A stretch of 64,000 nucleotides of DNA from positions 1 through 64,000 of the forward strand of contig JAABST010000002.1 of the NCBI GenBank assembly GCA_011390275.1. The letters are read 5' to 3'. Positions 1-10,408 of this stretch are shown in pieces; position 1 is the first letter of the stretch, and the number at the start of each line of letters is the position of its first letter. A program made the translations under genes and the position numbers. The notes below the pieces were generated by a model that did no database searches, had not been told where the DNA came from, and saw nothing but the letters and a program-made list of their open reading frames with translations. This DNA is from Geitlerinema sp. S16. Lineage in GTDB: Bacteria > Cyanobacteriota > Cyanobacteriia > Cyanobacteriales > Geitlerinemataceae.

Positions 1-669
1 TTTCGAGGTGCGGATTCGCTCTTCGGCGCGGACTCGTTCGCCCGCTCCCTTGAGCGCTTAACCAATATATCCACTACTCACTGAATCGTCAACCCCCCTA
101 AAGGAAAAAGTTTTTTGGGGGGGGTGAAACGCAGGAAAGACGATGCTGACGCAGCTTCAGCCCGCGTAGCGCCAGCTCTCGGTAAGGGAAGCTAGGGACG
201 GAGAAAGGTTTTCTTCGGTTGCTGGCAATATTCAATCAATCCCCAGAATGACGAAAACAAGACGATTGACAGGAATGAACGCGATGGCGCGAATGCTCAA
301 TCTGAGAGGTGTTTTGAGCTTTAGGGTCTGTCGGTTGTGAATCAAATAAGAGTGGGGGGTTAGGGAGAGATATCTATGCCAAGACTAAACTTTGGTGCTA
401 AATCCAATCCGTTGAGCATCCATATCCTTACGTATGAGAATGTCGTTACACCCAATTGATGAAGTGGGTCATAACCAGCGGAATTTTTAATTTCCCGAAG
501 CCTAAGTAGATTTGGCATGACCCTCTTTTGCCACTTTCCGGAGAGAATTCGATCGGACAAGCCGCATAACTCAATTGTGGTAGGGTCTTGAGGATTTTCT
601 CAAATGAGAAAGTTCGATGCGGCGAGTCTCTAGCGAAAAAAATGTTTTCAACTCTAGAACGTCCGCATC

Positions 670-972
670 AAGAGCATTACGGCTATCGGGGTTCTGGGAT
701 TCCGACCAGTCTGGCTATGATCTGTGCAATCTCGTCTTCGTTGACCTCGAACTGTGAGAAGAATTGCTTGAGCCGCTTGCCGTTGACTCCGTCTTCGCTT
801 TACTCCTGAAAGCTCCCGCTAGCTCGGCCAGGTTGACGGGTCGGACGCGGAACAGGACAACCAAAAACAGCGCTAGGAACTTAAATTCGTGCGCTGTGCC
901 ACGACAGGGCGGTTTGTAGCTTATTAACCTCGTCCATGAGGGGGTTAGGTTGCTTGTGGTTATTTCACTCAT
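670..972 (-). pseudogene. IS4-family transposase N-terminal remnant, frameshifted and truncated
   Basis: Minus strand reads ...KFLALFLVVLFRVRPVNLAELAGAFRSKAKTES, then in another frame NGKRLKQFFSQFEVNEDEIAQIIARLVGIPEPR-stop; matches the N-terminal pattern of IS4-type transposases, no DDE core follows. Confidence 0.7.
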
Positions 973-1122
973 CCCCCTCTTTTACTGAATCAATCCCACT
1001 CTCTGAAAAGGTTTTAACACTTCAGTCCCATGTTTTGTCTCGGTACTGAGGCTTGCGAGATGGGGATCATTCTTCAAGTTACAATTGCGGTCATCACAGC
1101 TCAGTCCACGGACATTTGAAGT

Positions 1123-2622
1123 ATGCGTGAAATTTTCCGTAATGTCTCGCGTCGCCAACTATTGAGCGGTGCGATTGGTCTGGCGAGTTTACCGCTGTTG
1201 AGCAAAGTTCTGACTGCGTGTAGCACGTCAAAGCCGGACTCATCTGGCTCGAAAGCGAGTAAGGGGAAAGCGCCGAATGTGTTGGCGATCGTGGTGGATG
1301 ATTTGCGGCCACAGTTGGGCTGTTATGGACGATCGGAGATGATTTCGCCAAATATCGATCGGCTGGCGGCAGAGGCGACGTTATTTGAGCGGGCGTACTG
1401 TCAGGTTCCGATTTGTGGGGCGTCGCGAGCCAGCTTTTTATCGGGGTTACGGGCGAGCCGGACGATATTTGGGAGTGCGTATAACGCGAGCAAAGATGAA
1501 GACGCGCCAAATCTGCCGAGTTTACCGGCGACGTTTAAACAGAACGGCTATACGACGATTTCTCTCGGTAAGGTGTATCACCAGTTTGATGACGATCTCG
1601 ATGCCTGGAGTGAGCGGCCTTGGCGACCGTCGGGGATGTGGGCGGAGCAGATGTATGTGACGCCGGAGGGTCGGCAGTCGGCGTTGGATAATCCGGGACA
1701 GTTCAAGCTCGGGCCTGTGTTTGAACGGGTGAATGTGACGGATGATACCTATGCGGATGGCAAGATTACGAATAAGGCGATCGAAAAACTCAAGGGGTTT
1801 TCAGAGTCGAAAGAGCGCTTCTTTTTGGCGGTGGGGCTGACGAAACCACATTTGCCGTTTAATGCGCCGGAGCGATATTGGGCGATGTATGATCGCGACA
1901 AAATCAACCTAGCGGATAATCCGTTTCGCCCTGCGGGAACGCCAGATAGTGCGTTCTCGAATTGGGAGGAGTTGCGGGATTATCAGGGGATTCCGAAAGA
2001 AGGGCCGCTATCGGATGAGATGGCGAAGACGATGATCCACGGGTATTACGCAGCGACGAGCTATGCCGATGCCTTGGTGGGGCAAATTTTGGCGGCGGTT
2101 GATCGGCTGGAGTTAACCGAAGAGACGATCGTGCTTTTATGGGGAGATCACGGCTGGCACTTAGGCGAGCAGGGCATGTGGTGCAAGCATACAAACTTTG
2201 AGTCGTCGCTCTGGTCGCCGTTGATTGTACGGATTCCGGGCAAGGCGGCAGGGCAGCGGGTTGCTGGGCTAACGGAGTTTGTGGATTTATATCCGTCGCT
2301 GTGCGAGCTGTGCGGGTTGGAGCTGCCGTCGCATTTGGAGGGGGATAGTTTTGCGCGGTTGCTCGATCAGCCCGATCTGGCGTGGAAGCAAGCGGCGTTT
2401 AGTCATTATGTGGACGGAGATTCGGTCAAAGTAGACAGCTATCGCTATACGGAGTGGCGATCGGATCAGGGAGATCAGTATGCGCGAATGCTGTTCGACC
2501 ATGTAGCGGATTTGGCGGAGAACAACAATATTGCGGAAGACCCCGATCGGGCGGAGTTGGTGGCGCAGTTGAGCCAGATGTTGAATCAGGGGCGGGGCTG
2601 GGAGACGTTGCGGATGGGCTAA
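1123..2622 (+). CDS. Sulfatase (iduronate-2-sulfatase-like), Tat-type signal plus lipobox-like LTAC
   Basis: SRRQLLSGAIGLASLPLLSKVLTAC N-terminus; NVLAIVVDDLRPQLGCYG; CGASRASFLSG formylglycine-type motif; LLWGDHGWHLGEQGMWCKHTNFE. Confidence 0.9.
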   Translation: MREIFRNVSRRQLLSGAIGLASLPLLSKVLTACSTSKPDSSGSKASKGKAPNVLAIVVDDLRPQLGCYGRSEMISPNIDRLAAEATLFERAYCQVPICGASRASFLSGLRASRTIFGSAYNASKDEDAPNLPSLPATFKQNGYTTISLGKVYHQFDDDLDAWSERPWRPSGMWAEQMYVTPEGRQSALDNPGQFKLGPVFERVNVTDDTYADGKITNKAIEKLKGFSESKERFFLAVGLTKPHLPFNAPERYWAMYDRDKINLADNPFRPAGTPDSAFSNWEELRDYQGIPKEGPLSDEMAKTMIHGYYAATSYADALVGQILAAVDRLELTEETIVLLWGDHGWHLGEQGMWCKHTNFESSLWSPLIVRIPGKAAGQRVAGLTEFVDLYPSLCELCGLELPSHLEGDSFARLLDQPDLAWKQAAFSHYVDGDSVKVDSYRYTEWRSDQGDQYARMLFDHVADLAENNNIAEDPDRAELVAQLSQMLNQGRGWETLRMG

Positions 2623-2631
2623 GTCCACGAA

Positions 2632-2697
2632 GAGTATTGCCCGGAAATAATCGCCCATCCCAGAAGTCCGACTTTTTGAATAAAGTCGGACTTCTAA
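2632..2697. repeat. Dispersed hairpin family 1, copy 1
   Basis: AGTATTGCCCGGAAATAATCGCCCATCCCAGAAGTCCGACTTTTTGAATAAAGTCGGACTTCT; near-identical to 10291..10352 and inverse of 32230..32294. Confidence 0.85.
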
Positions 2698-2716
2698 CCC
2701 CTCTCGCGGACTTTAT

Positions 2717-4108
2717 CTAGCAGCGGGCGATTCCCTCTTGGCGAGCAGCTCGCTGCACGGCGGCCGCGACGGCAACAACGACACGCTCATCGAACACCGA
2801 CGGTACGATATTGTCTGCTGCGACCTGGGTGGGCGAGATTAGCGAGGCGATCGCGCTGGCCGCTTCGAGGTACATGTTCGTGGTCAGATCCACGGCGCGA
2901 CAGTCAAGCGCACCTCGGAAAATACCGGGGAACGCCAGCACGTTATTAATTTGGTTGGGGTAGTCGCTGCGTCCGGTGGCGATCACGGCTGCATCTCCCT
3001 GAATTAGCTCAGGCTGAATTTCGGGGATCGGGTTGGCCATGGCCATGACGATCGACTTCGGAGCCATCGACTGCACCATCTCGCGGGTGAGCACACCGGG
3101 AGCGCTGACCCCGATGAAAATATCGGCATCGCGCACGGCATCGACTAACAGGCCGGTGTCGTCGCTGGCAAACTCGCGTTTTTGCTCGTTAATATCCGTG
3201 CGCGATTTGGAGATGATACCCTTGGAGTCGCACATTAGGGTGTGGGTCGATCCGGCTTCTAGCAGTAAGCGGGCGATCGCGACGCCTGCGGCTCCCGCAC
3301 CGTTAATCACAATTTTGGTACTGGCGAGTTCTTTCTCGACGACGCGCAGCGCGTTAAACAGTGCGGCGAGGGTGACGATCGCGGTACCGTGTTGGTCATC
3401 GTGGAAGACGGGAATATCGAGCCGTTCGCGCAGGCGTTTCTCGATTTCAAAGCAGCGCGGCGCGGCGATATCTTCCAGATTGACGCCACCAAACACCGGC
3501 GCGATGCGACACACGGTTTCGACAATTTCGTCTACATCCTGGGTGTTGAGACACACAGGAAAGGCATCGATCCCCGCAAACTCTTTAAACAGCATCGCCT
3601 TGCCTTCCATCACCGGCATCGCCGCTTCAGGCCCTAGATTTCCGAGACCGAGGACGGCGCTACCATCTGTGACGATCGCCACGGTGTTGCTTTTGATTGT
3701 TAGGGTATAGACCAGGTCGGGATCTTCGGCGATCGCGCGGCACACGCGGCCAACACCGGGCGTATAGGCCATCGCCAGATCATCCTGACGCTTGAGCGAT
3801 AGCTTGCTATCGATGCGAATTTTACCGCCGCGATGGAGGTTGAACGTGCGATCGTAAACGTCAATCAGATGTATATCCGGGACAGCTTTGATAGCATCGA
3901 CGATTTTGTCAGCGTGCTCAGTGCTTGAGGCATTAACCGTAATTTCGCGAATCGCGACCTTGTGAGTTTGCTCAATCAAGTCAATTTGCCCGAGGCTACC
4001 GCCGACCGCTGCAACGGCATTGACAATATTGGCTAACATCCCCGACTGATTCGGGATTTGGCAGCGCAACGTCAAGCTATAACTAGGGTTAGGAGTGAGT
4101 TCTACCAT
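2717..4108 (-). CDS. NAD(P)-dependent malic enzyme with N-terminal ACT domain
   Basis: ACT-like NQSGMLANIVNAVAAVGGSLGQIDLIE; malic enzyme motifs AYTPGVGRVCRAIAEDP, FHDDQHGTAIV, INGAGAAGVAIARLL. Confidence 0.92.
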   Translation of the reverse strand: MVELTPNPSYSLTLRCQIPNQSGMLANIVNAVAAVGGSLGQIDLIEQTHKVAIREITVNASSTEHADKIVDAIKAVPDIHLIDVYDRTFNLHRGGKIRIDSKLSLKRQDDLAMAYTPGVGRVCRAIAEDPDLVYTLTIKSNTVAIVTDGSAVLGLGNLGPEAAMPVMEGKAMLFKEFAGIDAFPVCLNTQDVDEIVETVCRIAPVFGGVNLEDIAAPRCFEIEKRLRERLDIPVFHDDQHGTAIVTLAALFNALRVVEKELASTKIVINGAGAAGVAIARLLLEAGSTHTLMCDSKGIISKSRTDINEQKREFASDDTGLLVDAVRDADIFIGVSAPGVLTREMVQSMAPKSIVMAMANPIPEIQPELIQGDAAVIATGRSDYPNQINNVLAFPGIFRGALDCRAVDLTTNMYLEAASAIASLISPTQVAADNIVPSVFDERVVVAVAAAVQRAARQEGIARC

Positions 4109-4254
4109 GGTGAAAATCGGGCGAGTTGGCTCGCAGTGATAATGATGCAAGCTGGATGAGGCGGACGGGCTTGCTTAATTCCCTGTTAACTTTAACAGCC
4201 TGACGAGTGAGTGGATGATGCGCAATCAGCTTTTTTTGCTCTTTAAATTTTCTG

Positions 4255-5622
4255 TTGAATGTTTCTGTTGAATCGGTTAATTCTATGCGCGTGATTGGTT
4301 TAATGAGCGGTACATCTATAGACGGTATCGATGTTGCCCTGGTCGATCTACACGGCGGTGATCGGGATCTCAAGATCGAACTTATTGCGGCTCAGACCGT
4401 TCCCTACAGCACAGCCTTACGCCAAAAAATTCTTGACTTGGCCGGTGGCGCACCGATCACCCTCGCTGACCTCGCCGATCTCGATGATGCGATCGCCACA
4501 GCCTTTGCCCACGCGGCGATCGCCATTCAGGCCGACCATCCACCCGCCGAACTCATCGGCTCCCACGGCCAAACGGTGTACCACCAGCCACCCCGCCCCA
4601 ACCTCAATCCCCTTGCCGACTCGATCGATGATGGGTCGCTGCACTCCCCAGACTCAGATCCAGACTCAGATCCAGATTCAGACTCAGATCCAGACCTTGA
4701 CCCGTCAACCCTCAAGCTCGATCGCCTGGGCTACAGCCTACAACTGGGACGCGGAACCACGATCGCCCACATCACCGGTCTCCCCACCATCAGCAACTTT
4801 CGCGCCGCCGATATTGCCGCCGGGGGCCAAGGCGCTCCCCTCGTACCGCGTATCGATGCCTGTCTCCTGGGTCATGTGGCGCAAACCACCTGCGTCCAAA
4901 ATTTAGGCGGTATCGGCAATGTGACCTATATTCCGCGTCTACGTCATCTCTCCGGCGCGATCGCTAGAGGCACAATCTCTGAAACCTACGATTCGTCTTT
5001 AGAACAGGGTTTTGATCGCGATATTCGCGGTTGGGATACCGGCCCCGGCAACCTGTTGATCGATCTTGCCGTGCAGCTTTTAAGTCAGGGTGAGCAAATA
5101 TTTGATTGTGATGGAGCCTGGGCTGCAACTGGGCGCATCTGCCAGCCACTGCTCGATCGCTGGCTGAGCGATCCCTTTTTCGCACAGCAGCCACCCAAAT
5201 CCACCGGACGCGAATACTTTGGCCTGGAATTCACCCAAAACTGCCTGAGCGATGCCGATTCGTTCAACCTCGATGCTGCCGACACGATCGCGACTCTAAC
5301 CGAACTGACCGCCGCCTCGATCGCCGACAGCTATCGTCGCTTTTTGCCCGCACTACCCGATCGCGTCCTGCTCTGCGGTGGTGGCAGCCGCAACACTTAC
5401 CTTCGCGAGCGCATCCAAGCCCAGCTTGGCTCCTCCTGTCGTGTCCAGACCACCGATGATGTGGGACTCGATGCGGATAGCAAAGAGGCGATCGCCTTTG
5501 CCGTGCTGGCCTACTGGCGCTGGCACGACATCCCCGGCAATCTTCCCAGCGTTACCGGTGCGGCTCATTCCGTCTTACTAGGCGATATGGCTTCACCCTC
5601 AATGGCGAGATCAACCGCCTAG
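4255..5622 (+). CDS. anmK: Anhydro-N-acetylmuramic acid kinase with an Asp/Ser/Pro repeat insertion
   Basis: [49 protein letters not shown]; insertion [16 protein letters not shown]. Confidence 0.93.
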   Translation: MNVSVESVNSMRVIGLMSGTSIDGIDVALVDLHGGDRDLKIELIAAQTVPYSTALRQKILDLAGGAPITLADLADLDDAIATAFAHAAIAIQADHPPAELIGSHGQTVYHQPPRPNLNPLADSIDDGSLHSPDSDPDSDPDSDSDPDLDPSTLKLDRLGYSLQLGRGTTIAHITGLPTISNFRAADIAAGGQGAPLVPRIDACLLGHVAQTTCVQNLGGIGNVTYIPRLRHLSGAIARGTISETYDSSLEQGFDRDIRGWDTGPGNLLIDLAVQLLSQGEQIFDCDGAWAATGRICQPLLDRWLSDPFFAQQPPKSTGREYFGLEFTQNCLSDADSFNLDAADTIATLTELTAASIADSYRRFLPALPDRVLLCGGGSRNTYLRERIQAQLGSSCRVQTTDDVGLDADSKEAIAFAVLAYWRWHDIPGNLPSVTGAAHSVLLGDMASPSMARSTA

Positions 5623-6059
5623 CAGAATCCCCTTAAATCCCGTAAGATTCCGAATATAGGGTTACACCTGAGGATAGTTTTAAGGAGATTATGATTCGCC
5701 AACGACTGAACGACCCGTGCCGACTGTGTTTTACGACTGTGACGGCCTAAGCTTCAACGCCTTGGACTTTAAACGTCACTTAAAATTCCAAGCTTGAAAT
5801 TCTAAACCCGAAATTCCGAACCCGAAATTCCGATCCGCTGCCTTATTCCAGCCTGATTAAAGACGAACCCTAGAGTCGCTTTCCAGGATCACGGTTCACG
5901 ATCGATTATCGGTGGAACCATCGTCCACCGGAAGGCTGTCTGTGTAATGTCTGACAGCCTCTAAAACCTCTAAAACTTGACCCTAACGGCTTTTGCTCGT
6001 CTTCTGACTCGCGCGTTATTACCATCCTGCCCCTTCTACCGTTCCGTCTCTGCATTATC

Positions 6060-6506
6060 GTGTCCCATACCTTTCTCCTCGAACAAGGCCGCTGGAAACT
6101 CCAAGGGAATTGGCTCGAGCGCAATGATCCTCCGATTCAGGTTACGGGTCGAGTTATTGTCGCCTGGAGTCAGGATGATTGGTTCAGCATGGTGACACAG
6201 TTTACCTTTCCCAAGGCAGAGCGCGAGGCGATTACGCTGCAATATCGTGGGCGCTTGGATAGCGGCGAATGTCAGTACACGTTTGTGTTGCAACATTCGG
6301 AGTTGGGCAAGGTGGAGGGGGAAGGCTGGATTACGCCGGAGTCGATCGTGCAGCGCTATTGGGCGATTAACGACAAACAGCGCCGCAGCGGTTTCGAGAC
6401 GCTTCACCGCCTGGATAACCAGCATTACGCCTTATCGAGCGGCATCATGGAGGGGCTTCATCTGACCTGTGCGATGGATGCAACGCTGGAGTTGCAGTAC
6501 AGCTAA
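6060..6506 (+). CDS. Conserved hypothetical protein
   Basis: Intact 148-aa ORF ending just before convergent dnaA. Confidence 0.65.
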   Translation: MSHTFLLEQGRWKLQGNWLERNDPPIQVTGRVIVAWSQDDWFSMVTQFTFPKAEREAITLQYRGRLDSGECQYTFVLQHSELGKVEGEGWITPESIVQRYWAINDKQRRSGFETLHRLDNQHYALSSGIMEGLHLTCAMDATLELQYS

Positions 6507-6519
6507 GCGGGTTATCGGT

Positions 6520-7884
6520 TTAGCTCGGCGGCATAGTGCGTAGGCGCTCGTTAACGCGATCGAGCAATTTCACCAAGCTTGGCTCTTTTTCGAGCCGCTG
6601 CGAAATTTTTTCACAGCTATACAGCACCGTTGTGTGATCCTTGCCGCCGAACTCCTCGCCAATTTTCGGAAAACTGAGGTTGGTGTGCTGACGCATTAGG
6701 TACATCGCCAACTGTCGCGCTTGGCTGATTTCCCGGCGTCGTGAGGCACTTTTGAGATCGTCGATCGAGACGTTCATTTCCAGTGATATGGCCTCCAAGA
6801 CCGACGCCGGACGTATTGCCACGATCGCCAGTTGCGGATTGAGAATGGGCGCAATATTTTCCACCCGCAGCGGCAAACCCGACAGGGAAATATAGGCCAC
6901 TGCGCGGATCAGCGCCCCTTCAAGTTCACGAATATTGGACTTGTAGTTGGTGGCGATGTACTCGATGATGTCGCGCGGCAGGCGCATGTTTTCGTATTCG
7001 GCTTTCTTTTGCAGGATCGCCATGCGCGTTTCGAGGTCGGGCGTTTGAATGTCGGCAATCAGCCCCATCGAAAAGCGCGAACACAGTCGCTCCTGCAAGC
7101 AGGGGATTTGATTCGGCGGGCGATCGCTCGCCAGCACGACCTGTTTGCCCGCTTCATGCAGCGCATTAAACGTGTGAAAAAACTCCTCTTGGGTGTACTC
7201 CTTGCTCTCAATAAACTGGATATCGTCTACGAGCAACACATCGGCTTCGCGATAATGCTGGCGAAACTCCTGCATACTGTCGCGACGAATCGCGTCGATG
7301 AGGTCATTCGTAAACCGTTCGGTCGAGACGTAAAAGATTTTGGTGTCGGGATTGGCATCGAGGCGATAATGCCCGATCGCCTGCATCAAGTGCGTTTTGC
7401 CCAGACCGACGCCGCCACAAAGAAACAGCGGATTAAACTCGCGTCCGGGATACTCCGCCACCGCTAGCGCCGCCGCGTGTGCCATCCGACTATTCGCACC
7501 GACCACAAACCGCGAAAAAATGTATTTGCTGTTGAGTTCCGAAAATCGCGCCGAGGTGGGCGCGATCGGCGGACGTTTTGGTTCGCGTCCTGGCTGTGGC
7601 CAGATCACGGCATCGGCGATGCTGCCATTGGAGGCCGGATCAAGCGTCAGCTCCACTTCGACCATATAGCCGATCGTCTCGCTCACTGCTGTCGCGATCG
7701 CCTCTAGGTAATACTTTTGCAGCCAGTTCCGCGCAAACGGATTCGGAACGCGCACCGTCAGCCGCTTGCCGTCAAACTGTTCGGCCTCGGTTTCCGCCAG
7801 CCAAGTCTCAAACGTTGGCGGACTCAGTTGTTGTTGCAGTCGATCCAGAACGCTATTCCAAGTTTTTTCGAGGGTTGTAGTCAC
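6520..7884 (-). CDS. dnaA: Chromosomal replication initiator protein DnaA
   Basis: [17 protein letters not shown] Walker [45 protein letters not shown] DnaA-box binding motif. Confidence 0.98.
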   Translation of the reverse strand: MTTTLEKTWNSVLDRLQQQLSPPTFETWLAETEAEQFDGKRLTVRVPNPFARNWLQKYYLEAIATAVSETIGYMVEVELTLDPASNGSIADAVIWPQPGREPKRPPIAPTSARFSELNSKYIFSRFVVGANSRMAHAAALAVAEYPGREFNPLFLCGGVGLGKTHLMQAIGHYRLDANPDTKIFYVSTERFTNDLIDAIRRDSMQEFRQHYREADVLLVDDIQFIESKEYTQEEFFHTFNALHEAGKQVVLASDRPPNQIPCLQERLCSRFSMGLIADIQTPDLETRMAILQKKAEYENMRLPRDIIEYIATNYKSNIRELEGALIRAVAYISLSGLPLRVENIAPILNPQLAIVAIRPASVLEAISLEMNVSIDDLKSASRRREISQARQLAMYLMRQHTNLSFPKIGEEFGGKDHTTVLYSCEKISQRLEKEPSLVKLLDRVNERLRTMPPS

Positions 7885-7992
7885 AAAAACGATGCGATCG
7901 AGCGATGCAAAAGGGCGATGAAGTAGGTCAAGTGTAGCGCCGCTCTCCTTCCTACGTGTGACACTATCGACAAATCATCATCAACCCGAATC

Positions 7993-8787
7993 CTACGAGC
8001 CGAGAATATCCTCACCGTCGATCGCATAAATGTAGCTGTAGTTAAATTGCAGCGCATTGGTGTGACGAATCACAGAAAATCCAAAATCGGTAACCTGCTT
8101 GGCCGGAAACGTCGCCATCACGAGTTCCACCAGCTTACGGGTCGGGATTTCGGGAGTCTGAATGTAATAGTCGCGGCGGGCGAAGAATTTATTCTTATCG
8201 CGCGGCACGATGATGCCATTAACGCGATGGGCATTTTGAATCGGCTTAATATAGCCCCGCATGAATTCTTCTTGATTTTTCTGCAAACGATACAGCCGCT
8301 CTTGCTGCATCCAGCTCATCCGAAACATCATTTTCAGCAGCTCGAACCCCAGGGTGTAATTAAAGGCGTTATTGCTTTCTTCCGAACTGCTCATCAGCTT
8401 GACCGCGATTTGTAGATATTGCTCCGGCTGGCGATGGAGATCTTGGGCGCAGTGGATATAAAATTGGCGGATATATTTACGCAGCAGTTTTTCCGTTAGG
8501 GTCGTCTCGATACGGAAAAACTGCAGGTGTCGCTCAACTTTGCGCTGGGTGTCGTAATCGTCGAGCAGGCGAAAGACGAGGCCATCGGCAGTGTATTCAT
8601 CGAGGAATTCGGCCTGAACGCTGGGCAGCGCGGCGCAGAGGACATGGCAGAGCGAGAGGACGTAGCGGCGTTCGTTCCATTGTAGGGAGCTAACCCACGA
8701 TCGAACTTCTCCGGGCAGGCGTGAAAAAACAGCATCGGAGTCGAACGTTTCGTTAGACAGCATGACGATCGCGGTTGTGATTCCCAA
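7993..8787 (-). CDS. Conserved hypothetical protein
   Basis: 264-aa intact ORF, no clear family motif. Confidence 0.6.
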   Translation of the reverse strand: MGITTAIVMLSNETFDSDAVFSRLPGEVRSWVSSLQWNERRYVLSLCHVLCAALPSVQAEFLDEYTADGLVFRLLDDYDTQRKVERHLQFFRIETTLTEKLLRKYIRQFYIHCAQDLHRQPEQYLQIAVKLMSSSEESNNAFNYTLGFELLKMMFRMSWMQQERLYRLQKNQEEFMRGYIKPIQNAHRVNGIIVPRDKNKFFARRDYYIQTPEIPTRKLVELVMATFPAKQVTDFGFSVIRHTNALQFNYSYIYAIDGEDILGS

Positions 8788-9373
8788 AGAGGCGGGCAGG
8801 ACAGACGTTGAGCGGATTTAATCTGCGGATTGATCTCTAGAAGTCTCTAGAGCGAGGCTCGATCGCAATGAACCGATCCGATCCAGATACACATCATCAT
8901 CCCGTGAATCTCGTGCACCTGTCTGTAGAGAAATAGACGTGATTGGCGCAAGAAAGTCACCAGAACACATCACAAGCAAGTCGCAGCGGGTCAGAACCTG
9001 GGTTTTGGGGGTTCGATCTTTCCTGATGTTAGAGATTGGCCGAGCCAACACAATGAGCGAATTTAGCCTCCCGATCGCCTCGCAAACAATCGATCGTTCG
9101 ATCGTGGCAATTTTGCTCTTGATTTTCACGCTTGTTTCGGATCTTCAACCACCCAGGCTCACAGCTTCCAAGGTGACTGTAAAGGCAGTGTTTGGCCGGA
9201 AAATTGAGACAACGCGCGATCGCTTTTCAGGGCGTCCGAAAGTATCTGCGGACGATGACAAGAAAAATGGGCGAAAGCATCCAATCGATCGATCAAAACG
9301 TACTAAACGTGAAAGTAGAGACACATTTTCCCTACCACCTGTGATCGACTCCTTACTTCACAAGCCTGAATTC

Positions 9374-10057
9374 ATGCAAAACGCACACTCTAATCCGATA
9401 AATCGCTCCACCCTGAACGCATCTCGTCGTCGCTTTGTTTTGGGTGGTGCAATGCTTGCCGGACTAGGCGGCACACTGGGCTTGAATGCCTTAAAGCCCC
9501 AGTCTTCCCGAGCCGGTGGTCATACGGCGATGGGTTCTCATGATGCAGCGATGAACGATGCTGAAGTGCTGAACGGTGCGCTGTTCTACGAGCATCAGGC
9601 CATTTGGGCTTATAGTACTGCCGCTGGAGCCTTGAGTGATTCCGCTGTCGGCCAAGCGGTCTTAGCGATCGCCAAAGCTAATATGACAGACCACCAAGCT
9701 CACCGCGACACGCTCGCCGAAGTCATCATGAGCCTTGGCGGCGATCCGGTGATGGCTATGCCGGAATACGACATCTCGGCCTATTTAGACAATGGCGACG
9801 GCGGATTAGATTCCGACGTGAATATTGCAAAGCTAGCATTGGCTCTAGAAACCGATGCGGCGATCGCATACGTCTCTGAAGTGGCCAAACTCAAGACTCC
9901 GGCTCTCGTCAGTGCAGGCGCAAGCATTGCCGCTGCTGAGGCGGCGCACGCCACCACAATTCGCGCTGCATTTATCTCTCTCGGTGTGGAGATTGGCTAT
10001 GTACCTGCGGCCTTTGTCAATGCTGATACTCGTGACGCTTGGGTCTTGAAGGTATAG
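9374..10057 (+). CDS. Tat-exported ferritin-like domain protein
   Basis: SRRRFVLGGAMLAGLGGTLGLNAL twin-arginine signal; ferritin-like Glu/His pattern LFYEHQAIWAY, MTDHQAHRDTLAEVI, AEAAHATTIRAA; ORF track begins further upstream at 8939. Confidence 0.75.
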   Translation: MQNAHSNPINRSTLNASRRRFVLGGAMLAGLGGTLGLNALKPQSSRAGGHTAMGSHDAAMNDAEVLNGALFYEHQAIWAYSTAAGALSDSAVGQAVLAIAKANMTDHQAHRDTLAEVIMSLGGDPVMAMPEYDISAYLDNGDGGLDSDVNIAKLALALETDAAIAYVSEVAKLKTPALVSAGASIAAAEAAHATTIRAAFISLGVEIGYVPAAFVNADTRDAWVLKV

Positions 10058-10168
10058 CAGAAGCCGATTAAATTAGGACACTCTCGTCTAAGTTGAAAAC
10101 CGCACTTCGACTCCGCTCAGTGCTCTCAGCTTTTTTTGTGAGTCCTAATACAATCGGTTCTTGCTATA
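10053..10168. mobile_element. MITE-like palindromic element A, copy 1
   Basis: Imperfect TIRs ATAGCAGAAGCCGATTAAATTAGGAC / rc ATAGCAAGAACCGATTGTATTAGGAC; second copy at 45152..45266, half copy at 16657..16708. Confidence 0.8.
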
Positions 10169-10290
10169 TAAGCAAAAAACGAAATGGTCAGGCTACCCTC
10201 ATTTCCCGGTTCCTTCTCTCTAACAAGAGCTGCGGTATATGCACCACAGCTTTTAAGGGAGAGAGAGCCGTCGTGCTGAGGGTTTCTTAG

Positions 10291-10352
10291 AGTATTTCCC
10301 GAAAATAATCGCCCACTACAGAAGTCCGACTTTTTGGAAAAGTCGGACTTCT
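10291..10352. repeat. Dispersed hairpin family 1, copy 2
   Basis: AGTATTTCCCGAAAATAATCGCCCACTACAGAAGTCCGACTTTTTGGAAAAGTCGGACTTCT. Confidence 0.85.
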
Positions 10353-10408
10353 CGTCTTCCTCAGGAACGTTTATTGAGTTGTTGTACTCAATATCCCAAA
10401 CTCAGCGT

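Noticed and set aside
360-560. 66-aa minus-strand ORF near the window start
   Set aside because: No recognisable motif or ribosome-binding context; likely chance
3033-3710. 225-aa plus-strand ORF inside the malic enzyme gene
   Set aside because: Antisense to a well-supported CDS; GC-rich codon bias opens the frame
7885-7992. Replication origin upstream of dnaA
   Set aside because: I could not find DnaA-box clusters (TTATCCACA-like), and dnaN is not adjacent
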